DNA of 58,926 nucleotides from the NCBI GenBank assembly GCA_003209225.1, contig QCRZ01000004.1, positions 1 to 58,926 on the forward strand, given 5' to 3'. Made by a program: the position numbers and the translations under genes. Positions within the stretch are counted from its first letter, which is position 1; each line of letters begins with the position of its first letter. Of this stretch, positions 30,970 through 39,037 are shown one piece after another. Under the pieces are notes generated by a model. The model ran no database searches. It worked only from the letters and a program-made list of their open reading frames with translations, and was not told where the DNA came from. Source of the DNA: Pelagibacteraceae bacterium AG-464-B04. GTDB taxonomy: Bacteria; Pseudomonadota; Alphaproteobacteria; Pelagibacterales; Pelagibacteraceae.

Positions 30970-31116
30970 ACCCCATCTGTCTGTTTACCTGAGAGATTTT
31001 TGCTCCGTCGGTGAGGCCCTAAGCCTGCTTTCCAGAGTTATTATGTACGGTCCTTTTGCCTGAGAGTTTCCGGGGTGGTTGCTCCTTCGGCGCCATTTGA
31101 ATTGGTCTCTCCCGTA
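30970..31116 (-). promoter_or_regulatory. Tandem glycine riboswitch (two aptamers) upstream of gcvT
   Basis: Minus-strand text: TACGGGAGAGACC...GCGCCGAAGGAGCAACC...ACTCTCAGGCAAAAGGACCGTA (aptamer I, P1 TACGG/CCGTA) then ACTCTGGAAAGC...TCACCGACGGAGCAAA...TCTCTCAGGTAAACAGACAGA (aptamer II); ends about 15 nt before the gcvT ATG. Confidence 0.95.
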
Positions 31117-31163
31117 TTAGTTAGAGTTTGTGTCAGAAGTGACTAAATGTCAAATGAATAAAA

Positions 31164-32036
31164 TTATTGTTTTTTTTTGTAACTGAAAAAAAATTCAAAT
31201 AAAATTGCTGAAATAATAATACTTCCACCAATAATAACACTTGTTGGTGGTATCTCATTTATAAAGAGCCAAGCCCACAATGGTCCAAAGACAGCTTCTG
31301 TTAACATTAAAATACCCACTACTGCAGCAGGTGTTGTTTGCGATCCTATGGTAATCATAATAAATCCAAAACCAATTTGAAAGGTGCCTGCTAAAAAACC
31401 CAAAAATAGATCATATGATGAAATAGATAATTTTCCAGCAACTAAATATCCAATAAAGACGGCAAAAATTCCTGCAACAAATTGGGATGGAACCATATCC
31501 ACTTTTGGGTATTTTCTGACTATTATAATTAATACTGTAAATGAAAGAGGCATTATAAATGCAACAATATTTCCAAAAAATTGACTGCTAGATTGGATAG
31601 ATAAAGAACTTCCAAGTATTAAAAGAATACCTGACATTCCTAAAATAATAGAAATTAATGTTACTAAATTAATTTTTTCCTTCAAAAAAATATAGCCAAA
31701 TAATGCTAAAAAAATTGTCTCTGTTGTAATAATAAAAAGTGTATTAGCAACAGTGGTGTGATACATCGCAAATACATAAGCACAGAAACCTATACCTAAA
31801 GATATTCCTGCTAAAAATCCAGGTAAGCCAGAAGCGTGAAAGGATTTAAAAAAATTTTTTTTATAAGTAATTAATAGGTAAAAAGCTACGATAATTGAAA
31901 AAAAAGTTTGTCTCCAAAAAAGAATTTGCCATAAATTAGCTCCTTCAAATGATTTTACAATTAAGCCTCCAAAACTTAAACATAAAGCACCTAAAAAAAC
32001 TAAAAATGTACCAGGAATTTTATTTAAAAATGTCAA
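31164..32036 (-). CDS. EamA/DMT-family transporter
   Basis: 290 aa, about 10 TM, two EamA repeats. Confidence 0.87.
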   Translation of the reverse strand: MTFLNKIPGTFLVFLGALCLSFGGLIVKSFEGANLWQILFWRQTFFSIIVAFYLLITYKKNFFKSFHASGLPGFLAGISLGIGFCAYVFAMYHTTVANTLFIITTETIFLALFGYIFLKEKINLVTLISIILGMSGILLILGSSLSIQSSSQFFGNIVAFIMPLSFTVLIIIVRKYPKVDMVPSQFVAGIFAVFIGYLVAGKLSISSYDLFLGFLAGTFQIGFGFIMITIGSQTTPAAVVGILMLTEAVFGPLWAWLFINEIPPTSVIIGGSIIISAILFEFFFSYKKKQ

Positions 32037-32992
32037 TTTATTTCTTTAATATTTTTTATAATTTTTGAAATGCTACTAACGTGTTCTTTATACAATAGCT
32101 CAGCTTCTTTCAACTCTACATTTTGAAACAAAATTTTTTCCCCTGGTATTTTTTGTACTAACAGATGATAATCAGCAGATATAACGTTAGCTATTTTAGG
32201 ATAACCTCCAATAGTAGGATGATCTGTTAATAATATAATTGGTTGTCCATCAGCAGGAACCTGAATTGCTCCTTTGGTTATACCTTCCGATCTAATATTT
32301 GTGCTAACAGTATTTTTTATAATTGTTCCTTCCAATCGCATACCCATACGGTCTGTAAGATTAGTGATCTTATAATTTTTTGAAAAAAATTTTTTTTTAC
32401 TATCTTTTGAAAAATAATTAAATTGCGTACCTTGCAAAACTCTAATTATGTATTTTTTTTTACTTGAAATATTTACCTTAAAATTTTTTTTTATAATGCT
32501 ATTTTTTTTAATAATTATTTTATCATCTATCTTTATTTTTTTTCCTTCATTGGGTCCTATTTGGGCTCTGGATAAGATAGAAATACTATTACAAAAAGGT
32601 TCAACCTTAAAACCTCCTTCTACAGCCAAATATCCATAAGCTGATTGTTTTGTTGATAAAATATCAATTTGTTCGCCTTCAATTAAATTATAACTTCTAT
32701 TACACTCTCCTTTTACTATTTTGTTATTTGTTTTAATGATTTGAAAAATAACATTGCCAGTAACCGCAACTTTTGTTTTTCCACCAATCAATTTTAGTGA
32801 GGGTCCTTGATAAGCAAATTCTAAAACGCCTTCGTCTAAATTATTTTTAACTAACGCATTTGCAATTAAAAAAGATTTCGTATCCATACACCCTGCGGGA
32901 GCAACTCCAAAGTGCTGCATATGAAAACGCCCCTTGTCTTGATAAACTGTGTTAATTCCAGCTCTTGAAGCTTTAAAAAAAATATCACTCAT
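32033..32992 (-). CDS. pxpC: 5-oxoprolinase subunit PxpC (biotin-dependent carboxyltransferase family)
   Basis: AGINTVYQDKGRFHMQHFGVAPAGCMDTKSFLIANALV, LTDHPTIGGYPKIANVISADY. Confidence 0.92.
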   Translation of the reverse strand: MSDIFFKASRAGINTVYQDKGRFHMQHFGVAPAGCMDTKSFLIANALVKNNLDEGVLEFAYQGPSLKLIGGKTKVAVTGNVIFQIIKTNNKIVKGECNRSYNLIEGEQIDILSTKQSAYGYLAVEGGFKVEPFCNSISILSRAQIGPNEGKKIKIDDKIIIKKNSIIKKNFKVNISSKKKYIIRVLQGTQFNYFSKDSKKKFFSKNYKITNLTDRMGMRLEGTIIKNTVSTNIRSEGITKGAIQVPADGQPIILLTDHPTIGGYPKIANVISADYHLLVQKIPGEKILFQNVELKEAELLYKEHVSSISKIIKNIKEIN

Positions 32993-33671
32993 TATTAAAA
33001 TTTTTAAATTCTTCTTTCGAAATTAATTTAAATTTTACAGAATCCCCTGGTGATAAAAGACATGGATTTAAGTTATTTTTTTCATTAAAAAGTTTAATAG
33101 GAGTTCTTCCTATAATATTCCAACCACCAGGGCTTTCGTATGGATAAATGTTACAAAATTTTTCTACTATGCCAACTGATCCGGGTGGAATTTTAACTCT
33201 TGGTGTTTTCAAACGATTTAAAAAAATTTTTGAATTTAAGTCTCCCATAAAAGGATGCCCAGGAATAAAACCAACCATATATATATAAAAAGTTGTATTT
33301 AAATGAATGTTTATAATTTCTTTTATATCTATTTTTAGAGTTTTGCTTATATTTTCTAAATCCATCCCAAAATCATAACAAATAGGGATTACCCATTCTT
33401 TTTTATTTTGAGAAAAATTAAGTTTTGAAAAATCTATTGATTTTATAAAATCAACAATTTGTGATGATTTTATTTTTTCAAGATCAAAATTTATAATTAG
33501 TTTATTGTATGAAGGTGTGCAGTTTAATATTCCTAGTAAATTTCCATCAGAACACTGTTTTGTTACATAATGGAATAATTTAATTACTTCTATATTTACA
33601 CTTTTATTTACTTCATCGCCAAAATCACAAACGATGCCGCAGTCACCAATATTGCTTAATTTTTTAAACAT
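32985..33671 (-). CDS. pxpB: 5-oxoprolinase subunit PxpB
   Basis: MVGFIPGHPFMGDL, RLKTPRVKIPPGSVGI, YPYESPGGWNIIGRTP. Confidence 0.92.
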   Translation of the reverse strand: MFKKLSNIGDCGIVCDFGDEVNKSVNIEVIKLFHYVTKQCSDGNLLGILNCTPSYNKLIINFDLEKIKSSQIVDFIKSIDFSKLNFSQNKKEWVIPICYDFGMDLENISKTLKIDIKEIINIHLNTTFYIYMVGFIPGHPFMGDLNSKIFLNRLKTPRVKIPPGSVGIVEKFCNIYPYESPGGWNIIGRTPIKLFNEKNNLNPCLLSPGDSVKFKLISKEEFKNFNNE

Positions 33672-33723
33672 AAATTGATATAATTAGTATAATTCCTTAA
33701 TAAACAAATAAAGGTTTTAAAAG

Positions 33724-34497
33724 ATGGAAATTAACATCAACTGCGACTTGGGGGAAAGCTCAAAATTTTGTTCAACCGAAAATGACCCTTTATTACTTAA
33801 AATTGTTAATTCAGCAAATGTAGCTTGCGGTTATCATGCTGGGGATAAACCCACAATGGAAAAAACGATCAAAATTTCAAAAGAAAATAGTGTTAGCATA
33901 GGAGCTCATCCATCTTTTAATGACCCAGAAAATTTTGGAAGAAAAAGACTTAATTTACCTTCGAGTGAAATAACAAAATTAATAGTTGATCAAATAAATA
34001 TTTTATCGGACGTAGCAAATACCTCTGGAATTAAAGTTACACATGTTAAACCTCATGGCGCATTAAATAATATGGCCTGTGAAGATTATGAATTAGCAAA
34101 AATAATCTCCAATTCTATTATGTTAGTTAACAAAGATTTAATTTTTTTAGTTCCTACTGGATCAGAAATGGAAAAAGCAGGTAAAAAACTTGATATGAAA
34201 GTTGCTGCAGAAATATTTGCTGACAGGAATTATGAAGATAATGGAAATTTAGTTTCAAGGTCGAAGAGTAATGCGATGATTATTGATCCGGAAATAGCTA
34301 AAAAACATGTTATTAAGATGGTAGAGAATCAAGCACTTAATTGCTATTCTGGAAAACAAATTTCTTGTGAGATTGATTCTGTTTGTGTGCATGGTGATGG
34401 GCAAAGTGCAGTTAATACTGCAAAAGAAATAAGAAAAGGACTTATAAAAGCTGGTGTGACTTTAAAACCATTGGATAAAATGAAAAAATTTATCTAA
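33724..34497 (+). CDS. pxpA: 5-oxoprolinase subunit PxpA (LamB/YcsF family)
   Basis: INCDLGESS, SANVACGYHAGDKPTM, VKPHGALNNMA, VCVHGDGQSAV. Confidence 0.95.
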   Translation: MEININCDLGESSKFCSTENDPLLLKIVNSANVACGYHAGDKPTMEKTIKISKENSVSIGAHPSFNDPENFGRKRLNLPSSEITKLIVDQINILSDVANTSGIKVTHVKPHGALNNMACEDYELAKIISNSIMLVNKDLIFLVPTGSEMEKAGKKLDMKVAAEIFADRNYEDNGNLVSRSKSNAMIIDPEIAKKHVIKMVENQALNCYSGKQISCEIDSVCVHGDGQSAVNTAKEIRKGLIKAGVTLKPLDKMKKFI

Positions 34498-34513
34498 ATC
34501 ACTGTATAAAAAA

Positions 34514-35017
34514 ATGAAAAAAAATACTAAGTCTGTTTCAATAATTATTACTTTTATTACTTTACTATTTTTATGCAATCCAAGCTTTGTTAAAGCTGCA
34601 ATGAGCGGTAACAGTGGTGATGGCGGCAAGAATAAGGTAAATTTATATGAAGAAGCTAAAAGATTTGTTTTAAAAGCAAAAAAACTCGAAAAAAAAAATA
34701 AAACAGAAAAAGCATTAAAATTATATTCAAAAGCACACAAAAAACTATTGAAAGCCTATAAAAAGAATAAAAATAATCCAGATATACTAAATTATCTAGG
34801 ATTTACTTTGCGAAAGGCTGGAAATTTTGAAGAAGCAGAAAAATTTTATATAGCTGGACTCAAAATTAAACCTAATCATAGAGGGATTAACGAATATTTA
34901 GGAGAACTTTATGTTCAAACAAACAGAATTGATCTTGCTAAAAAAAGACTTAATGTACTTTATGGTTGTAACTGCGAAGAGTATGAAGAACTAAAAGAAT
35001 TAATAGAAAATAAGTAA
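34514..35017 (+). CDS. Secreted tetratricopeptide repeat protein
   Basis: Signal peptide ending near VKAA, Lys-rich linker, TPR repeats LNYLGFTLRKAGNFEEAEKFYIAGLKIKPNHRGINEYLGELYVQTN. Confidence 0.82.
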   Translation: MKKNTKSVSIIITFITLLFLCNPSFVKAAMSGNSGDGGKNKVNLYEEAKRFVLKAKKLEKKNKTEKALKLYSKAHKKLLKAYKKNKNNPDILNYLGFTLRKAGNFEEAEKFYIAGLKIKPNHRGINEYLGELYVQTNRIDLAKKRLNVLYGCNCEEYEELKELIENK

Positions 35018-35019
35018 AA

Positions 35020-35475
35020 ATGAAATCCGTTGAATCTGCGGAAATAAAAATTTTATATAAAATATTTAAGCCACAACTAACTCCCAGAAAAATGTTAGAG
35101 CTTGGAGTTTTTGGTGGATCTTACTTTGGGGGAAAAATAAAAGAATATCCAAAATCATGGTTTATAAAAGCAAAACTCAGCAAAACCTTTGATATTGAAA
35201 AAAATTATTTTCGAATAAAAGCAGGTTTGTCTAGAAAGCATTGGATAGATAAAGGATGGATTTTTAAAGAAGATCCACTAGGTTGGTTTCAGTGGTATTG
35301 TAGATTTTCAAATGGAAGACGTATTCCAAATGTTGACGCTGTTCAAATTAAAAGATGGAAAAATTTTACAAGACATGTCACTGCAATAAAAAAAAATTGT
35401 GAAACAGGAGACATACATTGTAGACGAAGACAAAGACAAGCAATATTACAATGGGCTTACGATCCTTTTATTTAA
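35020..35475 (+). CDS. Conserved-looking protein of unknown function, Trp/Arg-rich
   Basis: 151 aa; MLELGVFGGSYF, PLGWFQWYCRFSNGRRIP, RRRQRQAILQWAYDP; 2-nt spacing after the TPR gene. Confidence 0.72.
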   Translation: MKSVESAEIKILYKIFKPQLTPRKMLELGVFGGSYFGGKIKEYPKSWFIKAKLSKTFDIEKNYFRIKAGLSRKHWIDKGWIFKEDPLGWFQWYCRFSNGRRIPNVDAVQIKRWKNFTRHVTAIKKNCETGDIHCRRRQRQAILQWAYDPFI

Positions 35476-36778
35476 TGGATTGAATCATTTGTTTTGGAAG
35501 CCATAATGCTATTTCTGGAAAAATAATTATTATAAAAACAGCGAAAATCATTAATAAAAAAAGTGGAAAAGCACTTTTTGCTATAAATCCCATATCTTTA
35601 TTAGCCATACCTTGAAGTACAAATAAATTGAAACCGACAGGAGGTGTTATTTGCGCCATTTCAACAACTATTACTAAAAATATTCCAAACCAAATCATGT
35701 CAAAACCCGCTTGTCTAATCATTGGCTCTATAATAGCCATGGTCAATACTACGGCTGATATTCCGTCTAAAAACATTCCTAGAATAATATAGAAAATTGT
35801 TAAAACTATAATTAAGACATAAGGAGATAGGCTCATTTCTTGTATCCAAATTGCTAAATTTCTAGGTAATCCAGTAAAACCCATGGCCAAAGCTAAAAAT
35901 GAAGAGCCCGCTAAAATAAATGCAATCATACATGAAGTTTTTGTTGCTCCCAATAAAGATAGTTTAAAACTTTCTTTAGTTAAGCTTCTTTGAAAAAAAG
36001 ATAGAATTAATGCTCCTACTACTCCTAAGGATGCTGCCTCTGTAGCTGTTGCAATACCCACATATATAGATCCAATTACTGAAGTGATTAAAATAATAAC
36101 AGGTATTAATTGAGCAGAATCTTTAATTTTTTTTGAGAAAGAAGAAGTCTTTTCTAATTTAGGCATACTTTTTTTATTTATTATTGACCAGCCAATAACA
36201 TAAAGCATAAAAAAAATAGCAATCATAATTCCTGGAATAATTCCAGCTATAAAAAGTTTAGCTATAGATTCTTGAACTGTTACTCCATAAATAATCAATA
36301 TGATGGAAGGAGGTATTAGTAGACCTAACGTTCCTGAACCAGCTAAGCTTCCAAGTAATAATTTTTCTGGATACTTTCTTTTTCTTAATTCTGGTATAGA
36401 CATTTTGCCAACTGTAGCGACAGTTGCTGCCGAAGAGCCAGAAATTGCAGCAAATAGAGCGCAGCCAACAACGTTTACATGTATTAAACCTCCAGGCAAA
36501 CGTGACATCCAAGGAGCTAATCCTTTGAATAAATTCTCGGATAGTTTAGTTCTAAATAATATTTCTCCCATCCAAACAAATAGAGGTAGTGCAGTCAAAG
36601 TCCAGGATGAGCTTGTTCCCCAAATTGTTGTTGCCATTGCATCACCAACAGGTCTTGAAGTGAAAAGCAACATTCCAATTGCTGAAACTCCTACCATGCT
36701 AAGAGCTACCCATACACCAGTACCTAAAAATATTAATAAAATAGAAATAAAAAATATTATTAAAAATAGTTCAGTCAT
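35468..36778 (-). CDS. TRAP transporter large permease subunit (DctM)
   Basis: 436 aa, PLFVWMGEILFRTKLSENLF, GSLAGSGTLGLLIPPSIILIIYG, QITPPVGFNLFVLQG. Confidence 0.94.
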   Translation of the reverse strand: MTELFLIIFFISILLIFLGTGVWVALSMVGVSAIGMLLFTSRPVGDAMATTIWGTSSSWTLTALPLFVWMGEILFRTKLSENLFKGLAPWMSRLPGGLIHVNVVGCALFAAISGSSAATVATVGKMSIPELRKRKYPEKLLLGSLAGSGTLGLLIPPSIILIIYGVTVQESIAKLFIAGIIPGIMIAIFFMLYVIGWSIINKKSMPKLEKTSSFSKKIKDSAQLIPVIILITSVIGSIYVGIATATEAASLGVVGALILSFFQRSLTKESFKLSLLGATKTSCMIAFILAGSSFLALAMGFTGLPRNLAIWIQEMSLSPYVLIIVLTIFYIILGMFLDGISAVVLTMAIIEPMIRQAGFDMIWFGIFLVIVVEMAQITPPVGFNLFVLQGMANKDMGFIAKSAFPLFLLMIFAVFIIIIFPEIALWLPKQMIQSIK

Positions 36779-36780
36779 AA

Positions 36781-37272
36781 TTATGTATTATTTTTTTTTA
36801 AAATTAACAAAATAAAATTATGCAAAATACAAACAAAAAATATTGTTGAACCTAAAGCTACTGTTGTTTGAGGTATCCAAATATACATTTCATCAGCACC
36901 TTCACTTCTTTCTTTAAAATCAATTGATACAATTAACATTTTAATAAAATAATACGATAAAAAACCTGAAAAAAATGTTGCAACAGATAAACACCAAAGC
37001 TCTAGGTATCTTTTAATATTTTTATTAGCTTTTTCTAAAAATAGTGTAATTCTAATATGTCCTTTTTCTCCAAATGTATAAGCTAAAGCTAAAAATGAAG
37101 ATGCGGCCATACTATAACCAGAGTATTCAGCTAAGCCTCTAATGTAGAAGCCAAATACTCTAGATGCTATTCCTGTAAGAATAAATATAGCTACCAATAT
37201 AAGAAATATTGCTGCTGCATAGCCTGATAGCCTATACAGAGTTTTTAAATAATTATCTATTTTATAAAACAT
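36781..37272 (-). CDS. TRAP transporter small permease subunit (DctQ)
   Basis: 4 TM, SRVFGFYIRGLAEYSGYSMAASSFLALAYTFGEKGHIRI. Confidence 0.9.
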   Translation of the reverse strand: MFYKIDNYLKTLYRLSGYAAAIFLILVAIFILTGIASRVFGFYIRGLAEYSGYSMAASSFLALAYTFGEKGHIRITLFLEKANKNIKRYLELWCLSVATFFSGFLSYYFIKMLIVSIDFKERSEGADEMYIWIPQTTVALGSTIFFVCILHNFILLILKKNNT

Positions 37273-37275
37273 AAA

Positions 37276-37309
37276 AAAAAGGCCGTTTAATTATACGGCC
37301 TTTTTTTAA
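37276..37309 (-). terminator. Rho-independent-type hairpin between dctP and dctQ
   Basis: AAAAAAGGCCG-TTTAATTATA-CGGCCTTTTTTT; GC stem with A/T tails. Confidence 0.8.
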
Positions 37310-37320
37310 ATTTAAATTTA

Positions 37321-38295
37321 TTATTTATAAGCAGCTAAAACAGCTTGCCCTCTAGAACCAGCTCTATCCGCCCATTCTTTAGACATCGTAGCTCCAACTT
37401 CTTGGAAATGTTTTTTTAAGGTTGCATTAACTTTACCAACTTTCATACCTGCGTCAGCTAAAGATTTTTTATCATTTTTATTACCTTTTTTAGATAATGC
37501 CCATCCTTTTTTTTCAGCTTTTGCTGCTTCTGACATTACTAATTTTTGAGTGTCAGCATCCAATTTATTCCAAGCTTCTTTATTAACGATTACCATATTT
37601 TTTGGAAACCAAGCCGCTATATCATAAAAATAAGTCACTCCATTTTCCCAAATTTTACTATTTTTTCCTGTTGTAGGAGATGTAATCATACTTTCAACAG
37701 CTCCAGTAGAAAATGCCTGACTAATTTCAGCAGCTTCAATTTTTGTTGGCGCCATTCCAGTTAATTCTGCTAATCGAATTAGTGAACTATTATAAGCTCT
37801 AAATTTTAATCCTTTTAGATCTTCAACACTATTAATTGCATTTTTACTATAAAGACCTTGAGCTGGCCACGGTACAGCATATAAAAATACTAAACCTTTA
37901 CTATCCAATCCTTTTACTATCTCGTCTTTAGAAGCTTTGTACAATTTTTTAGCATCCCCATAACTTGATGCTAAAAAGGGTTGTGAGTCTATTTCTAACA
38001 ATGGATCTTCTTTTCCAAGTGCAGACATAAATCTTTCTCCTATTTGAGCCTGTCCTGTTCTAACAGCTCTAAAAATTTCCCCCCCTTTATAAAGAGATCC
38101 TCCTGGGTGAGTAACAATTGTTAATTTACCCCCACTCTTTTCACTAACATTTTTAGCAAACTCTGTAGCATTTGCTGAATGGAAATTTCCTGCTCCATAT
38201 GCAAGCGCCATATCCCATTTTTCTCCAGCATTAGTTAGACTTTGACTAAATAGTAAAGCTAAGAATGTGAAAAAAATATTTTTTAATAATTTCAT
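37321..38295 (-). CDS. TRAP transporter substrate-binding protein (DctP); start moved to MKLLKNIFFTF
   Basis: Signal peptide, GGSLYKGGEIFRAVRTGQAQIG, LKGLKFRAYNSSLIRLAELTGMAP; AGGAGA SD before the downstream ATG. Confidence 0.9.
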   Translation of the reverse strand: MKLLKNIFFTFLALLFSQSLTNAGEKWDMALAYGAGNFHSANATEFAKNVSEKSGGKLTIVTHPGGSLYKGGEIFRAVRTGQAQIGERFMSALGKEDPLLEIDSQPFLASSYGDAKKLYKASKDEIVKGLDSKGLVFLYAVPWPAQGLYSKNAINSVEDLKGLKFRAYNSSLIRLAELTGMAPTKIEAAEISQAFSTGAVESMITSPTTGKNSKIWENGVTYFYDIAAWFPKNMVIVNKEAWNKLDADTQKLVMSEAAKAEKKGWALSKKGNKNDKKSLADAGMKVGKVNATLKKHFQEVGATMSKEWADRAGSRGQAVLAAYK

Positions 38296-38418
38296 ATACT
38301 CTCCTTTTTTTGATAATTGTATTTCACAATGTTGAAATATAAATTGCAATACAAAAATTTGTAATTTTAGTTGGATTCATTCACATTACTGTCATAATAT
38401 TATTATAAAACCAAAAAA

Positions 38419-39030
38419 GTGATTGAAGAAACCTTAATATTTATTCAAATAGTATTTATAGACATCGTAATGGCTGCTGATAATGCCATCATTATAGGGA
38501 TGGTTGCTGCAAATTTCGCTCCAAAAAATAGAAAAAAAATAATTATGTGGGGAGTGTTTGCTGCTTTTATTTTTAGAGTTATTTTTGCATTTTCTGCAAC
38601 TTACCTACTTCAATTTGCTCTACTCAAATTAATTGGGGGAATACTTCTTTTGTGGGTCATAAATGATCTAAGACAAGATTTATTTACAATCAAAAAAATA
38701 AAATCTCCTACTAAAAAGTCAAAAGAACCTTCGTTTATGAATGGCGTATATAAAGTTTTAGTAGCTGATATAACATTAAGCTTTGATAATGTTTTGGGTG
38801 TAGCGGGCGCGGCTAAAGATCATTACTTTTTATTAGTATTTGGATTATTATTATCAGTAGTTCTTATAGGTGCGGCAGCTTCTTATTTTGCAAAATATAT
38901 TAAAGAACATCAATGGGTGGGTTATGTGGGTTTAGTAGTAATTTTATTTGTTGCTGTTCAATTAATTATTGGAGGATTAATTGATATGAATGTTTTGTCA
39001 ATTAATGAATCTTTTAAACATTTTTTTTAA
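38419..39030 (+). CDS. TerC/YkoY/YjbE family membrane protein (GTG start)
   Basis: IDIVMAADNAIIIGMVA, ADITLSFDNVLGVAGAAKDHYFLLVFGL. Confidence 0.9.
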   Translation: MIEETLIFIQIVFIDIVMAADNAIIIGMVAANFAPKNRKKIIMWGVFAAFIFRVIFAFSATYLLQFALLKLIGGILLLWVINDLRQDLFTIKKIKSPTKKSKEPSFMNGVYKVLVADITLSFDNVLGVAGAAKDHYFLLVFGLLLSVVLIGAAASYFAKYIKEHQWVGYVGLVVILFVAVQLIIGGLIDMNVLSINESFKHFF

Positions 39031-39037
39031 AATATAA

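Noticed and set aside
36300-36815. 171-aa plus-strand ORF opposite dctM
   Set aside because: Antisense shadow of a strongly supported TRAP permease gene; no recognisable motif or SD
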